From contig DASUJY010000006.1 in the NCBI GenBank assembly GCA_036279015.1, positions 42,281 through 106,280 of the forward strand: 64,000 nucleotides of DNA. The letters are read 5' to 3'. The position numbers and the translations under genes are program-made. The stretch is from DATEOR01 sp036279015 (lineage in GTDB: Bacteria; Actinomycetota; Thermoleophilia; Gaiellales; Gaiellaceae). Shown here one piece after another: positions 45,024 to 53,360 of the stretch. The first letter of the stretch is position 1; the number at the start of each line of letters is the position of its first letter. The notes beneath the pieces were generated by a model. It was not told where the DNA came from. It searched no databases and saw only the letters and a list, made by a program, of their open reading frames with translations.

Positions 45024-45986
45024 GTGACCGCCGTCCTCTTCACCTGCGCCGGCCAGCGCGTCGACATCGTCACGGCGTTCGGGCGCGCCGGGGCCGAGAC
45101 GATCGCTGCGGACTTCAACCCGCTGGCGCCGACCCTCCACGCCGCCGACGGGCAGCTGCTGCCGCCTCCGATCGAGCACGAGGAGTACGTGCCGACCCTC
45201 GCGGCCGCTGTCGCCGAGCACGGCGTCGCGCTCGTCGTCCCCCTCGGCGACCTCGACATGGAGATCCTCGCCAGGCGGCGTGACGAGCTCGGCGCGCTCC
45301 TCCTGCTCCCCGGCCTCGAGGTCGTCGAGCGGACGAACGACAAGTACCGGGCCCACCTCCACTTCCAGGAGCAGGGCATCGGCTCGCCCGCCTCCTGGCT
45401 TCCCGGCGACCTCCCGGCCGACCCTCCCTTCCCGCTGCTCGTCAAGCCGCGGCAGGGATTCGGCTCGCGGAACATCTTCCGCGCCGCAGACCGGTCGGAG
45501 CTCGACTTCTTCGTCGCCCGTGCTCCCGCCGACTCGTTCGTGCAGGCCGTCTGCGCCGGTGAGGAGTTCTCCATCGATGTGTTCTGCGACCTCGAGGGCC
45601 GCTGCCTGAACGCGATCCCGAGGACGATGATCGAATCGAAGGGCGGCGAGTCGATCAAGGGGATGACGATCGCCGACGAGGAGCTCGTCGAGCTCGGGCG
45701 CCACGTCGCCGAGACGGTCGGCGTCGTCGGGCCCGCGAACATCCAGTGCTTTCGGTCCGCGCCCGGGCGCAGCGAGATCACCGACGTCAACCTCCGCTTC
45801 GGCGGTGCCTTCCCCCTTCCCCTCGCGGCCGGAAGCGACTACCCGGCGCTCGCGCTCGCCCTCGCCCGCGGCGAGCGGCCCGAGCCGCGGGTCGGCTCCT
45901 TCCGGGAGAACGTCGTCATGACGCGCTTCTTCTCGGAGATCTGCCTCGTGCGCGGCGCGAACGGGGAGCTCGAGCCGCTCACCTAG
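45024..45986 (+). CDS. ATP-grasp ligase (CarB/PylC-like)
   Basis: A 320-residue ATP-grasp enzyme that would join a carboxylate, via an acyl phosphate, to an amine or thiol. The N-terminal pre-ATP-grasp domain reads LFTCAGQRVDIVTAFGRAGAETIAADFNPLAPTLHAAD. The ATP-grasp core includes ERTNDKYRAHLHFQEQGI near 98-115, FPLLVKPRQGFGSRNIF near 134-150, and FVQAVCAGEEFSIDVF near 172-187. The metal ligands are in EITDVNLRFGGAFPLPLAAGSDYP near 252-275. This group is often found in actinobacterial glycan clusters with unknown substrates, possibly adding an amino acid or carbamoyl-like group to an amino sugar. The GTG start is five bases after the upstream stop. Confidence 0.87.
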   Translation: MTAVLFTCAGQRVDIVTAFGRAGAETIAADFNPLAPTLHAADGQLLPPPIEHEEYVPTLAAAVAEHGVALVVPLGDLDMEILARRRDELGALLLLPGLEVVERTNDKYRAHLHFQEQGIGSPASWLPGDLPADPPFPLLVKPRQGFGSRNIFRAADRSELDFFVARAPADSFVQAVCAGEEFSIDVFCDLEGRCLNAIPRTMIESKGGESIKGMTIADEELVELGRHVAETVGVVGPANIQCFRSAPGRSEITDVNLRFGGAFPLPLAAGSDYPALALALARGERPEPRVGSFRENVVMTRFFSEICLVRGANGELEPLT

Positions 45987-46034
45987 GCGGGCTCGCCCTC
46001 TGAGGGCCTCGCTAGCCTGTTGCTCCGGGACCCG

Positions 46035-47474
46035 ATGCTTCACGCCTCTCGCCTTCGGGCCGTTTCGGCCCTTGTCGCGCTGGCCGCGCTCGCGCTCGGC
46101 GTCGCGGCGTGCTCGGAGGAGGAGGAGCCGGCCGCGGCCGAGACCGCCCGCTACGCGACCACCGAGATGCGCACGCCGAGCCCGCCTCCCGACCCGCCGT
46201 CCCCACCCCCGACCGCGGTCAGGGTCGTCGACGGCGACACGGCGAAGCCCGTCCGGAAAGCGAGGATCGTGACCCGGGGGAAGACGATCGTCGCGGCCCG
46301 CGGCGGGATCGCCGCGCTCGGCGTCCCCCGCCACCTGATCTCGGCTCGGATCTCCGCGCCCGGGTATGCGCCTCGCGAGCTCCGCCTCGACTTCCGCCGG
46401 CACCGCGTCGAGCGCGTCCAGCTCTGGCGCCCCGCGCTCCAGTGGCCGATCTACGGTGCCACCCCGGCCCGAACGCAGGTGCAGTCGGGCATCCGCGTGC
46501 GGCCGCCCTTCCGGCACGTCTGGCGGACGAACGTCAACGGCCTCATGGAGTTTCCCGCCACCGTCTGGGAGGGCATCGCCTACGTGCACACGATGGGCGG
46601 CACGATTCGCGCGATCTCGATGAAGAACGGCCGCGTCCTCTGGAAGCGGAGGACGGGGAGCCTGATGGCGTCCTCGCCGGCGATCGCCCCCGAGCGGCGG
46701 GTGCTCGTCTCGACCTCGATGCGGCCCGGCTACGTCACGGTTCGCTCCCTCGACACCGGCCGCCTGCGCTGGCGCTACTACACCGGCCTGACCGAGCCCT
46801 CGCCCGTCATCCGCAAGGGCATCGCCTACTTCGGCGCCACGAACGGGAACGTGTACGCGCTCGACCTCGACAAGCACCGCCCGCGCTGGGTCTATCACGG
46901 CGGCGTCAAGATCACTTCGAGCCCGGCGCTCGTCGGCAACCGGCTCTACTTCGGGGACTACGCGGGCCGCGTGCTCGCGCTCGACGCGCGGAACGGTCGC
47001 GTCGTCTGGCGCGGGAGCGCAGGTAGCCGGGTCTACGGGACCGTGGCCGTCGCGGGCGGACGGGTCTTCGCGCCCTCGGTCTTCTCCGGCCTCTCCGCCC
47101 TCTCGGCGCGAAGCGGCCGGCTCCTCTGGCGCGTGCCGGTGGGCGCCTACCTCTACTCCTCGCCCGCCGCCTTCCGGGGCCGCGTCTACTTCGGCACCTA
47201 CTCGGGGCTCGTCTACTCGGTCTCCGCCTCGTCGGGGCACGTCCTCTGGACGCGGCCGACCGGCGGGCGCGTCTCCGGAGCCGTCCAGGTTGTCGACAGG
47301 CTCGTCTACGCGGCGAGCCTCGAAGGGCGCACCTCGGCCTGGAACTGGAAGACCGGCAGGACGGTCTGGACCTTTCCGCACGGGAAGTACGTGCCGGTCT
47401 CCGGAAGCGGGCAGCGCCTGCTGATCCACGGCGACAAGGAGCTCTTCGCCGTCGAGAACAAGCGGCGGCGGTGA
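46035..47474 (+). CDS. Lipoprotein with PQQ-type beta-propeller
   Basis: A 479-residue exported protein. The N-terminus has a signal peptide with a lipobox (LALGVAACSEE, Cys near 34 in this reading), so it is probably anchored to the outer face of the membrane. A Pro-rich linker and a carboxypeptidase-like domain (VRVVDGDTAKPVRKARIVTRGKTI) follow near 60-125. From about 140 onward come seven or so WD-like PQQ repeats: NVYALDLDKHRPRW, RVLALDARNGRVVW, LSALSARSGRLLW and others. Such propellers are usually scaffolds for protein or polysaccharide binding; bound PQQ is not implied. A TTG at 46020 is an alternative start. The gene overlaps the next propeller gene by four bases. A -10-like TAGCCT lies at 46013. 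Confidence 0.85.
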   Translation: MLHASRLRAVSALVALAALALGVAACSEEEEPAAAETARYATTEMRTPSPPPDPPSPPPTAVRVVDGDTAKPVRKARIVTRGKTIVAARGGIAALGVPRHLISARISAPGYAPRELRLDFRRHRVERVQLWRPALQWPIYGATPARTQVQSGIRVRPPFRHVWRTNVNGLMEFPATVWEGIAYVHTMGGTIRAISMKNGRVLWKRRTGSLMASSPAIAPERRVLVSTSMRPGYVTVRSLDTGRLRWRYYTGLTEPSPVIRKGIAYFGATNGNVYALDLDKHRPRWVYHGGVKITSSPALVGNRLYFGDYAGRVLALDARNGRVVWRGSAGSRVYGTVAVAGGRVFAPSVFSGLSALSARSGRLLWRVPVGAYLYSSPAAFRGRVYFGTYSGLVYSVSASSGHVLWTRPTGGRVSGAVQVVDRLVYAASLEGRTSAWNWKTGRTVWTFPHGKYVPVSGSGQRLLIHGDKELFAVENKRRR

Positions 47475-48718
47475 GCCGGCGCTGGGTCATCGCCCTCGTC
47501 GCGGGCGTCGTCCTGATCGCGGCGGGGGTCGGAGCCGCGGCGCTCGTCGTCTGGCACAACCGCCATCCGGGCACGATCCGCGGCTCCGGCTCGACCGAGT
47601 TCGAGACGACGGCCGAGCCGGGGGCGACGACCCGTCCGGAGAAGGTGATCCGTAAGGTCCCGTGGCCGACCTACGGCTACGACGAGCAGCGCAGCCGGTA
47701 CGTGCCCGGCATCGACCTCCGTCCGCCCTACCGAAAGCTCTGGACAGTGAAGGCCGGGAGCCTGCTCGAGTTCCCGCCCGTGGTCGCCTACGGGCACGTC
47801 TACGTCGGGTCGAACAACGGCCGCTTCTACGCCGTCGAGTCCGAGACCGGCCGCATCGCCTGGAAGACGAATCTCCAGCGGTGCATCGCCGCCTCGCCCA
47901 CGGTCGGCAAGCGCGTCGTCTACCAGCCGCTCATGGATCCGCACCCCTGCCGGGAGCACAAGCAGAACGCGCCCGGCTTCATGGTCGCCTTCGACGCCGA
48001 CACCGGCGATGAGCTCTGGCGCTTCCAGGCGGGCGTGATCGAGAGCTCGCCGCTCGTCGTCGGCCGGCTCCTCTACTTCGGCTCCTGGGACGGGAAGGTG
48101 TACGCGCTCGACGTCCGCACCCACAAGCCGGTGTGGACGTTCGCGACGGGCGACCAGGTGAAGGGCGGGCCGGCCTACGCGAACGGCACGCTCTACTTCG
48201 GCTCCTACGACGACAAGGTCTACGCCGTGAACGCGCGCACCGGCAAGCTGCGCTGGTCGGCGAGCGGCACCGCCAACTTCTACGCTACCCCGACGGTCGC
48301 GTACGGCCGCGTCTTCGTCGGGAACACGGACGGGCGGGTCTACGCCTTCGGGGCGGACAGCGGGCATCTCCTCTGGGCGAAGGCGACGGGCGGCTTCGTC
48401 TACTCCTCGGCCGCGGTCTGGGACCGCACCGTGTACGTCGGCTCCTACAGCAAGCGCTTCTACGCCCTCGACGCGGGCTCCGGCGACGTGCGCTGGTCGT
48501 TCGACGCGGGCGCGCCCATCTCCGGCGCGCCGACGGTGCTCGACGGGGTGGTCTACTTCTCGACTCTCGACGAGAAGACCTTCGCCCTCGACGCTCGGAA
48601 CGGCAAGAAGCTCTGGCGGTTCGACGATGGCAAGTACAGCCCGGTCGTTGCCGACCGGGAGCGGATCTACCTGGCCGGCTACAAGAAGCTGTACGGGCTT
48701 GCGCCAGAGAGCGGCTAG
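47471..48718 (+). CDS. Membrane-anchored PQQ-type beta-propeller protein
   Basis: A 415-residue protein with one N-terminal membrane helix (WVIALVAGVVLIAAGVGAAALVVW, residues 5-28) and an outer domain made of PQQ-like beta-propeller repeats. Repeats such as GRFYAVESETGRIAWK, GKVYALDVRTHKPVW, DKVYAVNARTGKLRW and GRVYAFGADSGHLLW are spaced about 40 residues apart. It is a close relative of the lipoprotein encoded upstream and overlaps it by four bases, so the two probably work as a pair outside the cell, perhaps guiding polymer assembly or anchoring as BamB-like scaffolds do. Two cysteines (near 138 and 158) could form a disulfide. No enzymatic motif is visible. Confidence 0.87.
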   Translation: MSRRWVIALVAGVVLIAAGVGAAALVVWHNRHPGTIRGSGSTEFETTAEPGATTRPEKVIRKVPWPTYGYDEQRSRYVPGIDLRPPYRKLWTVKAGSLLEFPPVVAYGHVYVGSNNGRFYAVESETGRIAWKTNLQRCIAASPTVGKRVVYQPLMDPHPCREHKQNAPGFMVAFDADTGDELWRFQAGVIESSPLVVGRLLYFGSWDGKVYALDVRTHKPVWTFATGDQVKGGPAYANGTLYFGSYDDKVYAVNARTGKLRWSASGTANFYATPTVAYGRVFVGNTDGRVYAFGADSGHLLWAKATGGFVYSSAAVWDRTVYVGSYSKRFYALDAGSGDVRWSFDAGAPISGAPTVLDGVVYFSTLDEKTFALDARNGKKLWRFDDGKYSPVVADRERIYLAGYKKLYGLAPESG

Positions 48719-48721
48719 GGT
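48716..48721 (+). promoter_or_regulatory. Probable -10 element (TAGGGT)
   Basis: TAGGGT overlaps the stop of the propeller gene and lies six bases before the GTG at 48728, again without a Shine-Dalgarno sequence. Confidence 0.4.
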
Positions 48722-48727
48722 CCTGGC

Positions 48728-50137
48728 GTGGCGTCCAGGGCGCTCGTCATCGGGCTCGACTGCGCAGCCCCGCAGTGGGTCTTCGACCGCTGGCTCGACG
48801 AGCTGCCGACGATCCGCTCGCTGACCGAGCGCGGGACGTTCGGCATCCTCCGAAGCTGTGAGCCACCCATCACCGTGCCGGCCTGGTCGGTGATGACGTC
48901 GTCGCGAAGCCCCGGCGCGCTGGGCTTCTACGGCTTCCGCAACCGGCGCGACCACTCCTACGACGCGATGACCTTCGCCGACTCGCGCGCCGTCCAGGTC
49001 CCGCGGGTGTGGGACATCCTCTCCCGGGCCGGCCGACCGGTCGTCGCGCTCGGCGTGCCGCAGACCTATCCGGTCAGCGAGGTGAACGGCGTCATGGTCT
49101 CGTGCTTCCTGACGCCCGACACGACCCGCAGCCAGTACACCTTCCCGCCGGAGCTCAAGTCCGAGATCGAAAGCGTCGTCGGCCGGTACATGGTCGACGT
49201 CGAGAACTTCCGCACCGAGGAGAAGGGCAGGCTCCTCGAGCAGATCGAGGAGATGACGGCGAAGCGCTTCCAGGTGGCCGAGTACCTCCTCGAGACGAAG
49301 CCGTGGGACCTCTTCTTCATGGTCGAGATGGGCACCGACCGGATCCACCACGCCTTCTGGCGCTTCTTCGACCACGAGCATCGGCTCTACGAGCCCGGCA
49401 ATCCCTACGAGCAGGGCGTGCTCGACTACTACAAGGCGCTCGACGAGAAGATGGGACGGCTCCTGCGATTCGCGGACGACGACACCGCCGTCCTCGTCGT
49501 CTCCGACCACGGCGCCAAGAAGATGGACGGCGGCATCTGCGTCAACGAGTGGCTGCGCCGCGAGGGCTACCTCGTCCTCAGGGAGGAGCCCGCCGAGCCG
49601 CAGCCGCTCAAGCCCGACATGATCGACTGGGAGCGGACGACGGCGTGGGGCGAGGGCGGCTACTACTGCCGGCTCTTCCTGAACGTCGCCGGCCGCGAGC
49701 CGCAGGGGCAGGTCGCGCCGGAGGACTACGAGCGCGTCCGCGCCGAGATCGCGGGGAAGCTCGAGGCGCTCGGCGATCCAGACGGCAACCCGATCGGCAC
49801 CGTCGCCCACCGGCCCGAGGATCTCTACGACGATCCTCGCGGCGTCGTCCCCGACCTCCTCGTCTACTTCGGCGAGCTCTCCTGGCGCAGCATCGGCCTC
49901 GTCGGCGGCGGCTCGGTGCACGTGTTCGAGAACGACACGGGCTCCGACGACGCGAACCACGCCCACGACGGGCTCTACGTGCTCGCCGGCCCCGGTATCC
50001 CGGCCGGCCGCGGCCCCGAGCAGGAGATCCGGGACATCGCCCCGACGCTCCTCCACCTGCTTGGCGAGCCCGTCCCGGGGGAGATGGAGGGCTCAGTCCT
50101 CGAAGCGCTCGGCGCGGCGCCGGTGCCGAAGCCGTAA
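48728..50137 (+). CDS. Alkaline-phosphatase-superfamily phosphodiesterase, second copy
   Basis: A 469-residue relative of the 30.8-kb enzyme. The metal Asp is in ALVIGLDCAAPQW near 3-15. The nucleophile Thr is in SCEPPITVPAWSVMTSS near 44-60. KPWDLFFMVEMGTDRIHHAFW near 200 is typical of the phosphodiesterase branch, and AVLVVSDHGAKKMDGGICVNEWL near 253-275 is the second metal site. NHAHDGLYVLAGPGIP near 410 gives the last histidines. No signal peptide is evident. It may hydrolyse a nucleotide- or lipid-linked phosphoester in glycan synthesis. It follows the propeller genes and is convergent with the sugar-transporter-like gene, only four bases apart. Confidence 0.88.
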   Translation: MASRALVIGLDCAAPQWVFDRWLDELPTIRSLTERGTFGILRSCEPPITVPAWSVMTSSRSPGALGFYGFRNRRDHSYDAMTFADSRAVQVPRVWDILSRAGRPVVALGVPQTYPVSEVNGVMVSCFLTPDTTRSQYTFPPELKSEIESVVGRYMVDVENFRTEEKGRLLEQIEEMTAKRFQVAEYLLETKPWDLFFMVEMGTDRIHHAFWRFFDHEHRLYEPGNPYEQGVLDYYKALDEKMGRLLRFADDDTAVLVVSDHGAKKMDGGICVNEWLRREGYLVLREEPAEPQPLKPDMIDWERTTAWGEGGYYCRLFLNVAGREPQGQVAPEDYERVRAEIAGKLEALGDPDGNPIGTVAHRPEDLYDDPRGVVPDLLVYFGELSWRSIGLVGGGSVHVFENDTGSDDANHAHDGLYVLAGPGIPAGRGPEQEIRDIAPTLLHLLGEPVPGEMEGSVLEALGAAPVPKP

Positions 50138-50149
50138 CCGCTCAGCGGT
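50137..50149. terminator. Small hairpin between convergent genes
   Basis: ACCGCT-C-AGCGGT is a perfect 6-base-pair hairpin covering the junction of the two convergent stop codons. It has no U-tract, so termination here is a weak suggestion. Confidence 0.25.
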
Positions 50150-50402
50150 AGCGAAGCGCGACGAGGACGGTCGCGAGCGCCGCGACGAACGCGACGGTGT
50201 TCGGCACGACGAGGGCGAGGTCGTCGCTCGCCGCGCCGTAGGCGACCCAGAGGACGAATCCGACGAGCAGAACCTCGAAGTAGAGAATCGAGATGCCGCG
50301 CGAGGAGCCTCTCCGGACGATCGCGCGGATCTGGAGGAGCGGGCCGAGCGCCATCAGGATCGCCCAGGACGCGGCGGCGAATGCGAGCGCGGTCGTCAAC
50401 AC
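50142..50402 (-). CDS. SemiSWEET/PQ-loop-type small transporter
   Basis: An 86-residue protein with three hydrophobic segments (about 4-22, 38-56 and 62-82), the size and topology of bacterial SemiSWEET sugar uniporters, which work as dimers. The first segment contains ALGPLLQIRAIVRRGSSRGIS, corresponding to the PQ-loop region in which a helix-breaking Pro is followed by basic residues and a Gly-x-Ser; the PQ pair itself is PLLQ here. The GTG at 50402 is preferred because GGAGG lies five bases upstream; longer readings add only basic, Pro-rich residues. A sugar exporter or importer role is plausible, but the substrate is unknown. Confidence 0.7.
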   Translation of the reverse strand: MLTTALAFAAASWAILMALGPLLQIRAIVRRGSSRGISILYFEVLLVGFVLWVAYGAASDDLALVVPNTVAFVAALATVLVALRYR

Positions 50403-50531
50403 GGGAACCTCCGTTGGCGAGTAGGAGCGCGCTCTGCCGGCGGGCTGCGTTCGGACCGAGGGAACGGACGAGGAGCGCAAGCGCAGCCGCGGTAAGTCTA
50501 GTCCTCGCGGCGCCGAGGGCGCCGTGGCCGC

Positions 50532-51338
50532 TCAGGCCTGGCCGAGCAGGAGGGCGTAGCCGTCGTGGAGGAACGGCGTGCGGTCGATCAGCGCCGCGAC
50601 GTCCTCGGGCGGGTACTCGCCCTCCTCGGTGACGTAGCTCGAGATCAGCTCCGGCGGAGTCAGGTCGAAGCGCTCCTCGCCGGGCTTGCGCGGTTCCTCC
50701 GGCGCGAGCTTGATCACCTCGCAGGCGACCATGACCGGCACTCCGGCCTTCTTCGCCGCCCGCGCGAGTCCCGCCGTGCCGACCTTGTTGACGAGCGAGC
50801 CGTCGTGGAAGACGGTGTCCGCTCCGAGGAGGAGAAGGTCGACCGTCGCGACCGCGTGCTCTGCATCGGAGTCGTCGACGAGGTCGACCGGAAGTCCCGA
50901 GCCACGCAGCGCCTCGACGAGCTCGCGGCCTTCCTCCCCCGGCTCCGAGACCGTGCAAACCAGGCGGTCGGGCGGCGTGTGCTCGACCGCCTCCTGCACC
51001 GTCGCCGAGTTCGAATGGGTCATGACGACGCCGTTCAGGTACGGGGAGAGGAGGACGGCGATCGCCCTGCCGGCCCGCTCGCGCGCCTCGAGCAGGCCCC
51101 TCGCCTCCTCGAGTATCTGCTCGTCGCTTCGTCCGGACGCGAGCACGCGGCCGAGCGCCCCGGCGATCGCTCCCATCGCCGGCCGGGAATGGACGATCCG
51201 CTGCCCGAGCGCGATCGGGTCCTCGCCGAGCTCGACTGCCTCGCACACCGCCTCGACCGCCTCGCGCGCGAGCCAGCTCGCACCGTGGCGGTCGTCTTTC
51301 TCGATCCGTTCGACCCGTTCCGCCAGCCTCGAGTCCAT
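50532..51338 (-). CDS. eIF-2B alpha/ribose-1,5-bisphosphate isomerase-like protein
   Basis: A 268-residue protein of the IF-2B/MtnA/R15P-isomerase superfamily. The diagnostic C-terminal segment is LLLLGADTVFHDGSLVNKVGTAGLARAAKKAGVPVMVACEVIKLAP near 165-210. MTHSNSATV near 108-116 and VCTVSEPGEEGRELVEAL near 128 belong to the substrate pocket. Family members isomerise 5-phosphoribose or methylthioribose compounds or act as regulatory subunits. Bacterial copies outside the methionine salvage pathway are mostly uncharacterised. The ATG at 51338 is chosen because AAGGGGG lies just upstream and because a longer reading would run into the divergent glycosyltransferase gene. Confidence 0.85.
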   Translation of the reverse strand: MDSRLAERVERIEKDDRHGASWLAREAVEAVCEAVELGEDPIALGQRIVHSRPAMGAIAGALGRVLASGRSDEQILEEARGLLEARERAGRAIAVLLSPYLNGVVMTHSNSATVQEAVEHTPPDRLVCTVSEPGEEGRELVEALRGSGLPVDLVDDSDAEHAVATVDLLLLGADTVFHDGSLVNKVGTAGLARAAKKAGVPVMVACEVIKLAPEEPRKPGEERFDLTPPELISSYVTEEGEYPPEDVAALIDRTPFLHDGYALLLGQA

Positions 51339-51373
51339 GAGCCCCCTTCGGATTGCCGAGATCGTGCTGATGG

Positions 51374-51379
51374 TAGCCT
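51374..51379 (+). promoter_or_regulatory. Probable -10 element (TAGCCT)
   Basis: TAGCCT lies eight bases before the ATG at 51388, in a 49-base divergent gap, and would give a leaderless mRNA. Confidence 0.4.
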
Positions 51380-51387
51380 GCTGCGGG

Positions 51388-52359
51388 ATGGCAGACACAG
51401 AGCTGTTTCCACGCCCGCTGCCGGATCTTACGGAGGATGACCGCCCCGACGTCTCCCTCGTCGTGCCCGTCTACAACGAGGAGCGCACCGTCGAGGACGT
51501 CGTCCGCCAGGCGATCGCCGTGCTCGAGACGGACACGCGCACCTTCGAGGTCGTCGTCGTCGACGACGGGTCGAGCGACGGAACCTGGGCCGCGATCGAG
51601 CGTCTGAACGCCGCCGATCAACGCGTGCGCGCTGTCCGCTTCAAGCGCAACTTCGGCCAGCACCCGGCCATGCACGCCGGCCTCGTCCGCGCCCGCGGCG
51701 ACATCGTCGTCACGATGGACGGCGACCTCCAGAACCAGCCTGCCGACCTGCCGAAGCTGATCGCGGCCGTCGCGGACGGCGCCGACGTCGCCTCCGGCAG
51801 GAGGCGCGGGCGCGAGGACTCCTGGGGCCGCACGGTCCCGTCGAAGATCATCAACGGCATGCTCCGCCGCTTCACCGCGGCGGACATCTCCGACTTCGGC
51901 TGCGCCTTCAACGCCTACTCCCGCGATGCGATCACCCCGGTGCTCGGCGTGATCGGGAAGCAGAAGTTCACGAAGGCGCTCGTCCTGGCGGCCGGCGCGC
52001 AGGTCGTCGAAGTCGACCTCGACCACCGCGCCCGCCAGGATCGCTCCCGCTACTCGCCGCTTCGCCTCACGCGCCTCGCCCTCCACGTGCTCGCCGGTTT
52101 CTGGCCGCAGCCGATCCAGTGGGCAGGGATCCTCCTCGGCGCGCTCTGCGGCACGCTCGCCGCGATCGTGGCCGTGTGGGCGACCGTCGTCTGGGCGCTG
52201 AACGGCGACTTCCCCGGCCAGCTCTACCTCGGCGGCCTCGTCCTCGGCGTCCTCGCCGTGCAGGGATTCATCCTCGCGCTTGTCGGGGAGTATCTGGGAC
52301 GGATCCAGCGGGACGTCGAGGGGCGCCCGCTCTACACGATCGAGAAAGAGCTGACGTGA
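51388..52359 (+). CDS. Polyprenyl-phosphate glycosyltransferase (GtrB/ArnC-like GT2)
   Basis: A 323-residue protein: GT2 domain (VSLVVPVYNEERTVEDVVRQAI near 24-45, VVVVDDGSSDGTW, FKRNFGQHPAMHAGL near 88-102, DxD in VVTMDGDLQNQP) followed by two C-terminal membrane helices (about 240-265 and 275-300). This is the GtrB/DesK/ArnC layout, loading one sugar onto undecaprenyl phosphate at the inner membrane face. It heads a plus-strand operon. The TGA overlaps the GTG of the sugar 4,6-dehydratase gene, so it may transfer the modified sugar made by the next genes. Confidence 0.91.
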   Translation: MADTELFPRPLPDLTEDDRPDVSLVVPVYNEERTVEDVVRQAIAVLETDTRTFEVVVVDDGSSDGTWAAIERLNAADQRVRAVRFKRNFGQHPAMHAGLVRARGDIVVTMDGDLQNQPADLPKLIAAVADGADVASGRRRGREDSWGRTVPSKIINGMLRRFTAADISDFGCAFNAYSRDAITPVLGVIGKQKFTKALVLAAGAQVVEVDLDHRARQDRSRYSPLRLTRLALHVLAGFWPQPIQWAGILLGALCGTLAAIVAVWATVVWALNGDFPGQLYLGGLVLGVLAVQGFILALVGEYLGRIQRDVEGRPLYTIEKELT

Positions 52360-53360
52360 GCGACACGAAGCGGGTGCTGGTCACCGGTGGAGCCGGTTTC
52401 ATCTCGTCGAACCTCGTCCGGCACCTGCTCGAGGCGACGGCGCACGAGGTCGTCTCGCTCGACGCGCTCACGTACGCCGGCAACATGGACAACCTCGCCG
52501 GCGTCATGGGGCACGAGCGCCTCTCGTTCGTGCACGGAGACATCCGCGACCCCGAGCTCGTCGGGGAGATCGTCGCCGGCGTGGACGTGATCGTGAACGC
52601 CGCCGCGGAGTCGCACGTCGAGAAGTCGATCGAGGAGGGCGCCTCCGAGTTCGTGACGACGAACGTCGAGGGGACGCAGATCCTCCTTGACGCCATCCGT
52701 CGCACCCCGGTCGAGCGCTTCATCCTCTTCTCCTCGAGCGAGGTCTACGGCACCGCGGAGTGCGCGCCCATGGACGAGGTGCACCCGCTCAACCCCCGCA
52801 GCCCGTACGCGGCCACGAAGGCCGGCGCCGACCGGCTCGCGTACTCCTACTTCGTCACGTACGGCCTGCCGATCGCGATCGTTCGCCCGTTCAACAACTA
52901 CGGGCCGCACCAGCATCCCGAGAAGGTCGTCCCGCGCTTCATCACCCAGGCGCTCATGGACGAGCCGGTGACGGTCCACGGCGACGGGCACGCGAGCCGG
53001 GACTGGGTCTTCGTCGAGGACGTGGCCGAGGCGATCGTCGCAGCGATCGAGGCGGACCTCGACGCGATCGCGGGCGAGGTGGTCAACATCGCCACGGGCC
53101 GCGACATCTCGGTCGAGCAGATCGCCGACCTCGTGCTCGAGCGGCTCGACAAGCCGGCCTCGCTCAAGGTGCACACGGCCGAGCGGCCCGGCCAGGTCGA
53201 CTGCCACATCGGGTCGACGGAGAAGGCGGAGCGGCTGCTCGGCTGGACCGCGCGCACGTCCTTCGAGGACGGACTGGAGCGCACCATCGGGTGGTATCAC
53301 GACAATCGGGCCTGGTGGGAATCTCCTCTCCGCGCGGAAAGCACCGTCTACTCGTCCTAG
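52356..53360 (+). CDS. Nucleotide-sugar 4,6-dehydratase (RmlB-like extended SDR)
   Basis: A 334-residue extended SDR resembling dTDP-glucose 4,6-dehydratase: RVLVTGGAGFISSNLVRHLL, SLDALTYAGNMDNL, NAAAESHVEKSIEE, ILFSSSEVYG, and the catalytic YAATK near 150. IVRPFNNYGPHQHPEKVVPRFI and GDGHASRDWVFVEDV also match. It makes the 4-keto-6-deoxy sugar needed by the aminotransferase encoded 1.1 kb downstream. Two oddities: the last Gly of the NAD loop is Ser (GGAGFIS), and the catalytic TDEVYG of RmlB is SSEVYG here. The donor may therefore be UDP- or GDP-linked rather than dTDP-linked. The GTG overlaps the upstream stop. Confidence 0.88.
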   Translation: MSDTKRVLVTGGAGFISSNLVRHLLEATAHEVVSLDALTYAGNMDNLAGVMGHERLSFVHGDIRDPELVGEIVAGVDVIVNAAAESHVEKSIEEGASEFVTTNVEGTQILLDAIRRTPVERFILFSSSEVYGTAECAPMDEVHPLNPRSPYAATKAGADRLAYSYFVTYGLPIAIVRPFNNYGPHQHPEKVVPRFITQALMDEPVTVHGDGHASRDWVFVEDVAEAIVAAIEADLDAIAGEVVNIATGRDISVEQIADLVLERLDKPASLKVHTAERPGQVDCHIGSTEKAERLLGWTARTSFEDGLERTIGWYHDNRAWWESPLRAESTVYSS

